A program made the position numbers and the translations under genes. Of a stretch of 64,000 nucleotides of DNA, positions 22,690-34,377 are shown piece by piece (position 1 is the first letter of the stretch; every line of letters begins with the position of its first letter). The DNA lies in assembly GCA_019055375.1 (NCBI GenBank), contig JAHQIW010001244.1:806001-870000 (forward strand), given 5' to 3'. The notes under the pieces were generated by a model, which did not search any database, was not told where the DNA came from, and worked only from the letters and a program-made list of their open reading frames with translations. This DNA comes from Parelaphostrongylus tenuis. Lineage: Eukaryota > Nematoda > Chromadorea > Rhabditida > Metastrongylidae.

Positions 22690-22920
22690 ATAAAGATGTC
22701 GTGGCCGAGTGGTAGTGGTTGCAATGCTCGTCACGGCGCGCGTGGAGCCGAGCTCCACCCTCCAACACTCTCAGGCAGACAACAAGAACGCCCTATGGAA
22801 CGCCACACCCAGGCTATCCTTGAGATTGTAAGGAGACATGCTCGACCAAAATTCTATGTCATTCAAGAAGAACACTAAAAGCGATTCGAATGCTAGAAGT
22901 ACTGGGAAGGTGTAACATAT
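22690..22920 (+). repeat. tRNA(Leu/Ser)-derived SINE, family S1
   Basis: The head GTCGTGGCCGAGTGGTAGTG matches the start of a class II tRNA and its A box. The body has GGAGCCGAGCTCCACC and CGCCCTATGGAACGCC, and the tail is CAAGAAGAACACTAAAAGCG. Copies at 3.6, 55.3 and 59.1 kb share the body. It lies upstream of the ankyrin gene start. Confidence 0.75.
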
Positions 22921-23756
22921 ATGCATTCTATCCAAAAATAGAGTTTCACAATGGATACTACAATTAGATCTCTGAGGGATAAAAATACAAAATCAAGGTG
23001 CCGACAAATAGATCGCCCTTATGTCAAGTCAGCATACGAGGGCAAGTAAAGCGTCGATTACGAACCAAAAACGTCTGAGCCCTTGTGAGCATGGGTGGGA
23101 CTATACGCCGGCAACAGTTCAAGCCTAATCAAACTTTCGCACGCAATAAAGAATTACGTATTTCTCGATGAGCACATTGTTAACAACCTCGTGCCTGCCC
23201 CTCAGTAAATAAGTAATGATTAGAATAATGCCGAAGTTAGTCAACACACTCGGTCCTGGCGATAGCTTAGAACAATACTTATGACTTTTAATGCGTTTGC
23301 ATAAGCGCTAACTGTATCCTGCTTGTTGCCATCACGAACAAAAATGTAATAGAGTGCATATCATGACGTGAGTACAGTGATAGCACTGGTTTCACTCATC
23401 AAGCGAACTGTCGAACCTAAACAGGCACTAGTTAGACCTCGCTCACATCCCTCAATCCCTCATCCCTCCATATTTTCAAAATTGCTGCCAAAGTTGTTCA
23501 GGACAATCCCAGGGTTTCTGACCTACGTGGTATTGCCTGAGCAGTGCTTTCTCAGGACTTATGTCTTATGATGGATCGTAATCCTCAGATAATAATCAAG
23601 GAGACAAGTGAAAAAGTTCGAGAACATCTATTAATGGTGGATGTGAGGAAAGAGATAGTACAGAAGTGCTGAGACTACACAGTGTGTCACATGTGACGTA
23701 GGGTCATGAGATTAATAACATTCAATGGTGATAACGAGATAAAATAATAATATCAT
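22921..23756. other. Intergenic, nothing recognised
   Basis: AT-rich sequence with no exon-like frame, repeat copy or structured element that I can name. It may contain the promoter region of the minus-strand ankyrin gene, but no core promoter motif stands out. Confidence 0.4.
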
Positions 23757-23940
23757 TGATGTAGAGTGATGCGCAAAACTTTCGCATCAGGCGGGACTGG
23801 AATCCGCACCTCATTCTTTCCGGGAGAGCGTGCTCTATCCGTTACACTACTGACGTCCATTTTGCATAAACTCTTTCCACGATGTTTGTGACATCATACT
23901 ATCGCAAGAAACGGTTAAATAAAAAGAATCTCAAAAATGA
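23757..23940 (-). repeat. SINE family C, head inverted relative to tail
   Basis: The tRNA-like head is on the minus strand (plus strand shows GCAAAACTTTCGCATCAGGC, then GCTCTATCCGTTACACTACT). From about 23885 the family tail, ATCATACTATCGCAAGAAACG then GGTTAAATAAAAAGAA, reads on the plus strand. So head and tail are in opposite orientations, as at 49.3 and 62.6 kb. Confidence 0.7.
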
Positions 23941-25283
23941 TAATAGTGAGAGTAGTACCGGATACCAACATTAGATTTGACTATAAATATTGAAAAATGG
24001 TACTGATTAGTAATAATTAGTAATGCCACTACTACGACACTACTATTCGTATTATTATCACAATATTAGGAATAAACATATGATCTTTTATCATCATGCC
24101 TTTACGGTCACATATGGGGTACTGTAACACGTGTACCCGCGTGTAGATCAACAATTCCAACACGGCGTGTACCACTTTCGGTGTACAATTATCTAAGAGC
24201 GTTCGCTGTACAGGACTTTTCAGTAGAGTTCAATGGTCACTCGATTGCATGAGGAAACGGTGATTTGATTATGAGGAACTTACGATTCACCTTAGGCGTG
24301 CTCGCTTTCAAAAGACTTTCGTTATTCATTCAAGAAGCTTTGAAAGTCGGTAGATCTGGAACCTTTGCTGGTTTTCATAAAGACTTACACTATGCGTTGT
24401 AACATGGAAAAGAACATATGATTATCCTCGAAGTTTTCTTCGCGCATAAGAGTTCTATATAAACTACAAATATATGAGCGTGTGGAGAAAGTCGTGGAGT
24501 TTCAAATTACTGCAGAAAACTTGATGTTGCTCCAAAGCGGAGAAAAAAAACGCTTTTGCAGAGGAGAAATGCGCCGTTCTGGAAGAGAGGTGAGGGGGAG
24601 AGGCAGGGAGGGAAGGGGAGAATACCCAAAAGCAGTATGAGTGCGCAGTAAACGAGCTTTTTCTCTTGATAATGAGGAACTTACGATGGTACTGATTAAT
24701 AATAATTCAGTATTCATAAATAAGTTTTATATATTGAAAAACATAGGAAGATGTTTATAAAACCATACAGCATAAATTGATAGGAAAAACCCGAAATTTT
24801 CCTCAACCAAAAAAACCCCAACTAAAAATCGCGTTGCACTGAATGATTTCATCGGTCGTCCCTAAAGGGTTAAGCAGTTCGAGATCCCACTTTTAACACT
24901 GGAAACAACAATGATGGTGATCTTTTGTGTCGGAACTATTGCTTTATGGTGTTGCCCTCGGAATTTTGCTGCATCGATACCATCGTTTCTAAATGCTATC
25001 ATGAGCTTTAATGATATTAGAGGGAATAAGTAAACAAGCGAAAAGGTCTAGCATGGCGAAAAGACCGATTAACGCACAGGCAAGAAAATTTGCCTGAAGC
25101 AAAATTACAAAACTGAAATTACTTTTCAGAACACGGGATTGTTTCATATTTCATGAGCTCTGAACAAGGTGTACAAGAAAACTCATGTCGACAAATATGT
25201 TGAAATCACAGAAATTTTTGACAACTAGGCTACGTGCAGGGAAATTGTGTGATACTTTATCGTATTCCAAATTTCTCAATCTA
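23941..25283. other. Intergenic, nothing recognised except a purine tract
   Basis: No exon or repeat family was recognised. A purine-rich patch lies at about 24580-24625 (GAGGTGAGGGGGAGAGGC). Two short segments near 24.0 and 24.68 kb share GGTACTGATTA followed by TAATAAT, hinting at a small local duplication. Confidence 0.35.
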
Positions 25284-26219
25284 TATTAGGTGCACAAATA
25301 TGATTCCGCCGTTTTTTTTCCTGTAATAATGGCAAAATTAAAGACATGCAAATTTTTTTTGCTTGAAAGTGTGCTAAAAACGCCGCTTCATTATATGTTT
25401 TTTTTTTACAAATCTTTGAATGATGGTTTCTATAAAACTATGGCCATGACGACTTTGAAGACTTTCGTGCTCGGAAAACTTGGAAGACTTTCGTTTTCGG
25501 AGAATGCCATTTGTGGAAACTTTACTTTGCACATTTATTAACCAAAAGTAGCTGACATTACTGTATTCTTGTACTGGGCATTTTCTTGCGAACAGTTTGG
25601 TATAGAACTTGCCTATACTTGTTTGAGCTGTCATGGGAACAAATTCGCTTGTTACTCACGCACGAATGGCGCGTAGGGGGAAAGTGCTAGAAAAAAGCGA
25701 CATACAAGATTAATGGAGCTTGAGGCGAGCTCCAGCTAAAAGCAAGTGCAGGCAAGTTTTATACCAAAATGATCGCAAGAAAATGCGCAATTGAACGATA
25801 CAGAGGTCATGAAATTCCATTACTAAGATAATATAAAGAAAACAAAACGACATCAACTTTGCACACGTCGTAAAACCGATTGGAAACCTCATAAAAAAGT
25901 CGAGACATGAGGTTTCAAGGAGTTTTATCTTACCCGCCTTATTCTCTCGACATAACACCGTTAGATTACCACTTGGAACTTTTAAATATAAATTACAAAT
26001 TAGCAATTTAAAAAATGGCGTTTTTGGGTACAAAAGTTGTTATCTTCGAAGTCCTACAGAAATGATAATATGAGATATCTTATATATAAAAACACTCAAA
26101 TAAATAGCATATTTTACGATTTTCAAACGAAAAAAGGGATTTGCAATTCTTCATTTGAAATATTGTTGAGGCAAAAAAAAAAAAAACGGCGGAGTCATAT
26201 TTGTGCATCTAATACCTAA
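25284..26219. mobile_element. Decayed mariner element
   Basis: Terminal inverted repeats: left TTAGGTGCACAAATATGA followed by TCCGCCGTTTTTT, right the reverse complement near 26185-26219. A mariner C-terminal signature similar to DLAPSDYHL reads on the plus strand at about 25945-25980 (DITPLDYHL). The rest of the transposase is broken. Length about 930 bp, shorter than a complete 1.3-kb mariner. Confidence 0.75.
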
Positions 26220-27620
26220 TATATCGCTCAATACATTATTGAGGCTTGAAAAAAAAAAACGAAATGATTTTAACAGCCTGTAGTAGCGCAATCAGAGGTG
26301 CTGTGCAAAATAATGAAAAATGCACTATATTCAAAGTTCTCTGCAACTAAGGGTCTGTAGAAGACAATATTGTTGGACAGGGCAAAACCAAGAACAACGT
26401 TAACAACGAGTCTGGACTCTGTCAATGAGTTTCTTTGAAGGAGACTGAGGCGAGAAAATGTGCAATTGTGCCCATGGATTTTAATGAAAATTTACAGAAT
26501 ACATGTGAATTTTGTGAGAAAATGGTACAACTCCATGCCATCAGAACCTTATGGTGTATAGCACAATTTTATACAAACTACCGATTAATTTTGCAACTGG
26601 ACAGTGGCCCAAAAACGAACCACATCGCGATAACCGATTTTGAACAAAAATTAAGTCAAAAGCCTTCAACGATGACGTCAAGAAGTCAAAACTGGAACCT
26701 AAGGAAAGAATAATAGGAAGTGCAAGAACGAAGCTGGGAATGTCATAATGCAGTGATACAGAACCATTTGATTAGAGTACTTTAATTGGTTATATAAACT
26801 CAAGACCTAACAACATTATGTATTGAACAACTCAAAGAACTGCATGGAGAAGGGAAATGGAGAGGTGCAGACAGCACACGGTTGCTTACCCAGAGTTTCA
26901 GTTTTTGAGTAGTGTTATTACATAACTTAACATCACTTTACGGTTAACAGTAGTTCTTGCACTCTGTTTTTTTTTTCCCCAGAAACCATCACAGACGAAA
27001 GTCTTCGAACTACTAATCTGTGTATGAGTATACTGCATAGGGGTTCTTTTCGTCAGTAATATCACTAAATGAATTATCAGATAGGTGCTGAGGAGTTTCT
27101 TGTAAATTAAAGGAAGTGCACTCCTCCCAGAAAAGTCTATTTCCGATTTTTTAACCCCCGGAAAATGAGATGCCTAGCGGACTAGGGCGGGCACACTAGT
27201 GCACTTATGGATCAGTGACGAAAGGGACACTACCACTACGCTGAACAAGCAATAATAATTCAGGGGATCTCAATATACTTTATATGATCAAAGTATGATG
27301 CACCAGTGATACACGAAACAGGAGAAAATATCTGTACAAGCTGATCTGCTATTCTCAACATTGCAAATCTCTCAAAGACTTATCTACCTTAGCTAACCCG
27401 AGGTTAGCGATAGTAGCAGTAGTAGGAGGCCAGAGATGGAGGTGTCGAAACGTCAGCCATGGAATTATTACTGATACTGCCAACTTCGCATAGGATCAGT
27501 CGGATAGGCCTTTAGACTTACATGCAATAATTATTGATGTCGAGATTTGTAGAGAGTCGTTCTTTCAAACTATTGCAAAATTCAACAAACCCACGATCTA
27601 GCAGAATCATCAAACTGATT
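26220..27620. other. Intergenic, nothing recognised
   Basis: AT-rich sequence between two mariner relics. A lysine-rich plus-strand frame at 26435-26713 lacks any family resemblance and I treat it as chance. No repeat copy was recognised. Confidence 0.4.
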
Positions 27621-28483
27621 TATTAGGTGTACAAATAAAACTTCGCCGATTGTTTTTGCTATAATAGTAGTAAAAAAAATATGCAACCTCTTTTTGTTGC
27701 TCGAAAGTGCGCTAAAATTGAAGCTCAAAAACGCCATTTGCGGGATCTTTCATTTGCATATCTGATAAACAAAAGTAATTAAAATTGCTTGATTTTCGTA
27801 TCATTCAATTGCGTATTTTCTAGTGAACATTCTGCTAGCGACAACTTGCTTATACTTGCTCTGAGACGGATCCCTCTTGGGAACAGTTCTCTGGCTACCC
27901 ATGCACGAATAGCGCGTAGGAAAACGATGCCAGTGAAGCGGCGCACAAGATTAACCGGGGGTTGGGGCAAATTTCACCTCAAAGCAAGTACAGGTAACTT
28001 GTATACCAAATTGTTCGCAAGAAGATGCGCAACTGAACGATATCGAGGTCATGCAATTCCAGTGCAAAAATCATATCAAAAAACCGAAATGGCACGAACT
28101 TTGCAGTTTTGTTGCACGATAACGTTCGACTTCTTCTTGCAAAACCGATCGAAAACGTCATGGAAGAGCTCGGGTAGGTGGTTCTAGAAGAGGTTTTACC
28201 TAGCCTGTTTTACTCTCGCGACATTGCACCGTCAGATTATCACTTGAATTCACCAAATCAAACTAGAAATTAGCATATTTGAAAAAAATGGCGTTTTTTT
28301 CCAGGTAAAATAGCCATCATCTCCAAAGCCCCTATAGAACCATCAAACGAAATATTTAACATATATAAAACATATAAACAGTGTTTTTTTACCGCACTTT
28401 CAAACAAAAAAAGAAGTTTGCACATCTTTATTTTTGCTTCTATTACGCAAAAAAAAAATGGCGAATTATATCTGCGCAAGTAA
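27621..28483 (+). mobile_element. Decayed mariner element with catalytic motifs
   Basis: The left end TTAGGTGTACAAATA and TTCGCCGATT matches, inverted, AATGGCGAATTATAT at the right end. In plus sense VLLHDN (about 28107-28124) followed by AKPIENVMEELG, and then YSRDIAPSDYHL (about 28209-28246), are the second and third catalytic regions of mariner transposase. Frames are shifted between them. Same lineage as the element at 25.3 kb and probably 41.6 kb. Confidence 0.8.
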
Positions 28484-28518
28484 CAGAGGTGGGCTCAGGT
28501 TAATGGTAACGAAAAAAT

Positions 28519-29046
28519 AGGTTGGTGCAAAAGTTATCGCGGTTTAGGCGCTTTTAAAATACGTCATTTGACATTCGCAAGTGTAATTTTGTTATACTTC
28601 ATTTCAATCGTATTCCTTGGTTTACGCTTGGTTGCAAATGACTTGTTACTTGCTCTTTTCCTTATTATTTTACACTTTGAAAAAAAGATGCTGGTGCAAA
28701 AGTAATGGCGTATTCATACGGCGATGTCAAGATGGTTCGTAAAGTAGCAGAGAGAACTCGCAACATCAAGAACGTATCTGGCACAAGATTTGCCGAGAGC
28801 GCACAGTAATTCAAGAATCTCGTAAAGGAGATGAGAGCTTTGAGAATGAAGAATGTAGAAAAAAAATAAAACCAGCGAAAAAGAAAACCAGCACACAAAT
28901 TGAAGTCAAAAATCTCAAGACCATTAGAGGTGTTGCAGAAAACTCAACGTCGACTATTCTACGGTCGTTCGCTATTCGGCAAAAGTTAACTGAAAGTGGT
29001 TCCGGATTCAGACCACCAAAAAACCGCAGTTACTTTTGCACCGACC
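28519..29046. mobile_element. Short mariner-derived element with cecropia-type ends
   Basis: The left end TAGGTTGGTGCAAAAGTTAT is mirrored at the right by TTACTTTTGCACCGACCT. An inner copy TGGTGCAAAAGTAATGGCG at about 28690 suggests a nested or rearranged end. These ends closely resemble those of cecropia-subfamily mariners such as human Hsmar2/MADE1. The 528-bp interior has no usable transposase frame. Confidence 0.75.
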
Positions 29047-29310
29047 TGACAAAAAAAACTTTTTGGAAGAAATCCAAGAACGGCAGCGAAAGGAAGGCCT
29101 ACATCAGTGGTTAAGCTTAAGTTGAAAACGTTCGCATTTTTGTACTTTACGTTCGACTCTCAAAACCGGTTTTCGTCTCGAAAACGAAAACAAGCGATGT
29201 CGGTTGGTAGTGAGAACGCTGTTTCAAATAAAAGGATTTATGCAAAAGCAGGAGAATGACACAAATAGTTGGAGCTGAGAGAACGAGCGGGAGAGTTTTC
29301 CTAGAACATC

Positions 29311-29400
29311 TCAGAGCCGACCTGTTCGTCCAGCACGTCTGGCGGGCTCCTTCTGCGATTGCTGGCCGACTTTTCTCATCGCTGCTTTCGTCCTTGCCAT
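29311..29400 (-). CDS. Candidate first coding exon in a CpG-rich patch
   Basis: On the minus strand, the strong acceptor ATCGATTTCAG sits two bases before an ATG at 29400. The frame starts MARTKAAMRKVGQQSQK, is very basic, and stops at 29311 unless it is spliced earlier (for example at ACAG|GTCGGC). The sequence just upstream (29480-29640) is the most GC- and CpG-rich in the window, as at a promoter or first exon. The first five residues equal a histone H3 start, but the rest does not follow H3 and no histone fold was found downstream. Could also be chance. Confidence 0.25.
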   Translation of the reverse strand: MARTKAAMRKVGQQSQKEPARRAGRTGRL

Positions 29401-29699
29401 CTCTGAAATCGATTTGAGCTGGTCGATTAAAAAAAGGAGTATCAAAGCAACGATCGATTTTGAATCATCGATAGAATCGCAAGGACACGCGACTTTGGGA
29501 ATCACCCGGATGGGAATGGCAGCAACGATGTTTGCCAAGCGAGGCGAGACGGCACGACGGTGGGAGTGCTCGGAGAGAGTGCGCGCGCGGCGAGGCGCAG
29601 AACGGCGCTGTAAGTTCAATCACGAAGAGCGTGAGAGACGTAGAGACGGATAATAAGGAAAAGCTGTGCCATTACTCATACAAAATTCTTCTGATAAAT

Positions 29700-29990
29700 T
29701 TATGACGGTGTCGTCCGACACAGTGGCTAGAGGTGCTGTGTAGCACGCACGTGGGTTCGATCCTGTTGCCAAGCCCTCCATACCTTCGAGGTCGGCAGAT
29801 CGGTATCCACCAAACTTGTTTGAGAAGACATCAGCTCCGGACTCGATACATTACTAGGCGGTCGGAAGCCAATGCATAGTCCAGATACGCACTCGATGAA
29901 CTCTAAAGATGCTTCGTGAAGCCGAATGGACAGCGCATCTCTGCGCAATTGATTGGCGCAGGGAGCTTTATCTTTTTTCTTATTCATTAA
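29700..29990 (+). repeat. tRNA-derived SINE, family D
   Basis: Head CACAGTGGCTAGAGGTGCTG, a near-canonical B box GGTTCGATCC at about 29755, then body ACTCGATACATTACTAGGCGG and a tail with GCTTCGTGAAGCC. Related copies lie at 41.15 kb (plus) and 52.5-52.8 kb (minus). Confidence 0.7.
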
Positions 29991-30106
29991 GTTGCAAATT
30001 CTTCACTCAGTAGGGCTGCACCGTTGTTGCGACTTTAATTTATTAATCTGTGCTTAAAAGTGAATGATACCTCTAAGCGTCGCTCAAATACAATAATCCA
30101 ATAATA

Positions 30107-30338
30107 TGATAACATGTTTTGAGTATTTTATGAGAAGGTCTGGTATGCCCCTTATACAGCACCAGACATGCCTGTTTCACCTTTCCAGGCTCACCAGTAG
30201 TGCGGTGCTCTCCTACAAAGGATCGGTTGAACCGAAAGGTGCCCCACTAGTAGTAGTCTGTAAAGGCGAAACAGGCCTGTCTAGTACCGTATAAGTGCCA
30301 TACCAGACCTCATAAAGGGCCTAAAACATGTTGTCATA
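30107..30338. mobile_element. Family A hammerhead foldback, decayed
   Basis: Inverted ends ATAACATGTTTTGAG and CTAAAACATGTTGTCAT. The left half carries a minus-strand hammerhead remnant (CTGGTGA core, stem II with GCC, GAAA, CAGGC stem III). The right half carries a plus-strand remnant with CTAGTAGTAGTC where CTGATGA should be, then GGCGAAACAGGCCTGTC. Both cores are broken, so it is likely non-cleaving. Confidence 0.65.
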
Positions 30339-30405
30339 TAGAAGACTCAGAAGAGTCCCATTGTTCAGAAAGCTATGCCGAACTATAAGGTCTAGAAGCT
30401 TTGAT

Positions 30406-31527
30406 AAACATGGGAGACGAATTCGAGCTGATGGCCAGTACTATGAGTGTTTAGGTTTAACGTGATCACTGGTGTTGTGGAGGCAACACGGTCACTGGTT
30501 TACCACAAGGTTGTTGGTTGGCTCACTACTATTGTCGTAACAACACCCATACATCAATTGGCACTGAATTCGTAATCGACATCAAAAATAGATCTTTGAT
30601 TTGTTCCTCAGTCGCTTTCATGTGCACTGTAGAAACCACATATAAATTAACGCCGTGGACACGCGTCTAGATGCGGCACGAATGCTGATAGTACATCTCA
30701 TCAAGAGTGGTCACGACTCCCAGCTTTAGAATTTCTGGCGAAATGGCTACATAGACAGAGATAGAAATTAAAGTGCTCAGTGGTGACCAATAGCAAAAGA
30801 TAGTGCCAGTGAATGTATGCATATCTGGCCTGCACATTGGCTTGTGATGGCCTGTCAAGGTATCACGTCAACCGCTCTCTTTTCGCGCGAGTTTAATACC
30901 AACTTGTCCACCTCAGAAGAATGGAAAACTGATGTGCCCGAGGGCCAATTCCGTATACCAGGGTACCTCTAACCACTTCGCTAGAAGCGCCTCAAATATT
31001 AAGCCGCTTTCCATTTTTCTGGGGTGAACAAATTGGTACCAAACTCGCGTGAAAAGAGAGCGGTTGACGTGATACCTTGATAGGCCATCGCAAGTCAGTG
31101 TACAGGCCAGATATGCATACATTCACTGACACTATCTTTTGCTATTGATCACCACCAAGCACTTTATTTTTTATCTCTGTCAATGCAGGCATTTCGCCAG
31201 AAATTTTAAATCTGGGAGTTCCGATCAATCTCAATGAGATGTACGATCAGCATTCATGTCGCATCTAGGCGCTTGTCCATGACGTTAATGTATATGTGGT
31301 TTCCACAGTGCACATGAAGCGACTGAGGAGCAAATCAAAGATCTATCTCTGCCGTTGATAACGAATTCAATGCCAAATGATGAATGGGTTTGCTACGACA
31401 ATAGTAATGAGCCAAGCAATAACTTCGTGAGAGACCAGTAACTGTTTCGCTTCCACAACACCACTCATCACGTTCAACCTAAACACTCATAGTTCCGACA
31501 ATCAGCTTGAATTCACTTCCCTTGTTT
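30406..31527. mobile_element. 1.1-kb foldback element
   Basis: The left end AAACATGGGAGACGAATTCG is mirrored at the right end, and homology continues for about 500 bp per arm: GATCTTTGATTTG, CACATGAAGCGAC, TATGCATATCTGGCC and GCGGTTGACGTGATACC all occur in both orientations. The loop is roughly 30950-31000. There are no RT, transposase or hammerhead features. The arms differ by many substitutions, so the insertion is old. Confidence 0.85.
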
Positions 31528-32926
31528 ACGAATTGAGTAGGTATATTGACTAAGATGATATCCTTTACGAAGATATTGGTAATCTTAAATCGAAAAACGA
31601 ACCAGGCGACGAGAAAAATGACTTTGACAGCTGCTAGAAACTAGACAGACAATTGCTGCGAGTGATTTTGCAAAAATGAACTTTTGCTCAGGTACGCACC
31701 AATCCGCCCCAGCAAGTTCTCCAATCTTAAATTTTGGTCGTTATCACTGACGTGGTCCGCTCAATCAGAGCTATTGCCGCTCGTGCTGGCAGCTTGAAAA
31801 TGACAATGCACTAATCTCTTTTACAATGCACTAATCTCTTTTCGCCTGCAGTTAGGCGGGAATCAAGTTTTGCTCTATCAAAGAAGACGCTTTGTCTCAA
31901 TATAAAAAAAACCATCTGTAACCCAAAAAAGAGATATAAATATTAAATGAGCATTTGGCCAACAAATCTTGTTGAAAAGTGTATTTGTAAAGAAGCAAAT
32001 TTTGAAGACAAACACAACTGTGGATGAATCATCATCATGAAAGCACATAGGATGGTGTTCTTGTATGATGAGGAGAATGGTTCGATGGCTCGAATTAAAT
32101 GGAAATATACTTTACCTCAACCGATTCTGTCTTACCTTAAATTGGTACGAAGAAAGCACCGAAACACATTACGAGTCCAAGTGAAACTAACATTAACCAA
32201 CAATGATTGACCACGATTCAACTTTTTTTTTTCATAAATTGTCAACCCGCAGCTGTATCCACAAGTGGTCGGAATACAATGAAACGAATGGAGATGAGCT
32301 AGAAGTGCAAATGATTCGAGATAGCTCATTTAAATACTTAGGTATAGTACACTGTGGGCTGATAAATGTGTAACTGAAGTTGGAGAGTTAAAATCAGAAT
32401 TATTTGCGAAGACATTCTTCAATTCTAATCGCGCACTCAAGCAATTCTGCACTGAAATCTGTTGGCTGTTTAGTCACCCCGGCCAAACACTGCTTGAGAC
32501 GTCCTGCCTAATGTGGCTGCTTATTTCCTTCTTCTCCTTTTCTTTTCGTAACGGTAGTATTTCAGTGTGTAACGCCATCTACCTTAAATACGAATAGCTT
32601 AGCGTGTGTTGCCTATTAGATTCGCACCAATGTGTGTACTGATTTATATAATCACGACCCATTGTCTGCTGACTGTTGCTACTTGTTCAAGATATTGCTT
32701 CTTTTATCATTATGATAAACCTCTGAACACTTTTAGCAGCCGGCGAAAATGTTGGAGCACTAAAACATCACGTGATGTAAAAGATTTACGAGTTTGAACT
32801 GTGCCGACATTGCCTGATGAAAATATTTGTGTCGAACTATCCCTGATGAGGGAGAGCGGACTTATTTAGCCGCCGCTCTCATTTCTTGTAAAGAGGACTT
32901 CAGCCGATCGCTAGTTTTTTTACGGG
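31528..32926. other. Mostly unrecognised, small possible RT fragment
   Basis: No gene was recognised. At about 32284-32350 (plus) the short frame EVQMIRDSSFKYLG resembles the SSFKYLG segment of RTE-type reverse transcriptases. It is too short for a firm call. The rest is AT-rich. Confidence 0.3.
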
Positions 32927-33232
32927 TCAGTGTGTAACTAAACCGATCTCACTGTCGTTGCCAACTTTTCCACTGCTCCCTGAGGAATGAGGTTTCCTCG
33001 ATAATACTGAGGTATTGTGGATACAATCAATTTCATTGAACACGACCGGTTCACTGTCTTTTTCTCTGAGCTGCCTTTTCTTTGAATGGCGGCTGTTTTT
33101 ACGATAACTATCATTAATAACTGACCCTGCGTCAGACGGCTCAGTAAGCCTGACACTTAACTCTGTAGTACCCTCAACATATTTCACATATTCAAACGTT
33201 TCCTTTGTCCCTGTGAAACTCTTTCGTCCATC
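32927..33232 (-). CDS. Candidate exon or fragment of unknown gene
   Basis: A 102-codon open frame on the minus strand, polar and charged, with runs such as SVRLTEPSDAGSVINDSYR and KKRQLREKDSEP, unlike the AT-driven frames around it. A donor-like G|GTTTAGT lies near its end at about 32944. A stop precedes the frame and the acceptor is unclear. No domain or family recognised. It could be an internal exon, a terminal exon or a retroelement piece. Confidence 0.3.
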   Translation of the reverse strand, partial: DGRKSFTGTKETFEYVKYVEGTTELSVRLTEPSDAGSVINDSYRKNSRHSKKRQLREKDSEPVVFNEIDCIHNTSVLSRKPHSSGSSGKVGNDSEIGLVTH

Positions 33233-33450
33233 TTATTTTTCTTCGTTATTTACTTGATTCTCTTTCTTCAATGGAGACTCAATCTCAAATGACTCAATGA
33301 CTCATCGGATAATGGGCAAATGTTTTGATGGTCGAATAAAAAGGTTTCTCCATTTTACTCACAGTAATGAACTTTGTAAGTCTTAAGCTCTAAGTAAGGT
33401 AATAATATATAATAAATAATCAAGTAAAAGATAATAGGCTCCAAACTGTG

Positions 33451-33455
<5 letters not shown>

Positions 33456-33499
<44 letters not shown>
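33456..33499. repeat. (TA)n microsatellite
   Basis: A run of about 22 uninterrupted TA units. No gene content. Confidence 0.95.
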
Positions 33500-33501
<2 letters not shown>

Positions 33502-34377
33502 TACGTATTTACAGAATGTTATCTAGCATATCGGAGTTACTTATACAGTCATGAATGGAAGATGTGAAGAGATGTACTTTGCAAGGACGAGAATCGTTTG
33601 ATGCTCGTGATAGAGATTATGGTTCTAGATGAACTCTACAAACATTCTCGAATCTAACGACTTTCATTTTGCTTTGGAATGAGCAATAAAAACCTTGTTG
33701 CCTAATAAGGGCTTCGCCAGGTCGTCGCTCATTTACTGTTCTGGTCAACTCTCCGGTGCCGCTGCCTTCTTCGAACCAGCATTGAAGTAGTGATAAATGC
33801 GGAATTTTTTCACCATATTTCGTGCTCATTCATCGCTGGCACATTGACGGTCAAGCAGCTCTCATAGGGATCTCACTTCTTTCCAATGGCTTATTTTGGT
33901 GCATAAAAGTTGCTTCGTGTAGTAGTTTTTTTCAGGCGTTAACTCAAATTATGGAGATGTTAATGTGTAAGTCGTTTAAGGAAAGGTGTCTTTTCAACAA
34001 TTACTCACACTTGATAATTTGAAAAAAATGTATTTTGTACAATTGCTCTTCTTTGTGACGAGGTTTCTTGCAAATAATCAAGCGTCAAACCATTAGAAAA
34101 ACAACTTTCTCTCGATAAGTTAGGTGATACATCTACATATTATAAGCCAGTGATTGGTACCAAATAGACCATAAACTTCTTTTATGCCAAAATATCCACT
34201 TTTTTACAAGGTGAAACTTCTCGTAAAAGGGCCAGATGCAACTTAGTCACCTGGTGATGTACTCTAATGGGTGTCGATAGTGCACTGAGGTAAACCTTTT
34301 CCACTTGCTAATATTAACACTCCTTTTTTGCCTACTTCTCCTTAAGTGCTCCAACTTTTGGATAAATACCTTTTAGA

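Noticed and set aside
29311..29400. Histone H3 or CENP-A exon
   Set aside because: Only the first five residues match; the tail pattern and histone fold are absent in the following sequence.
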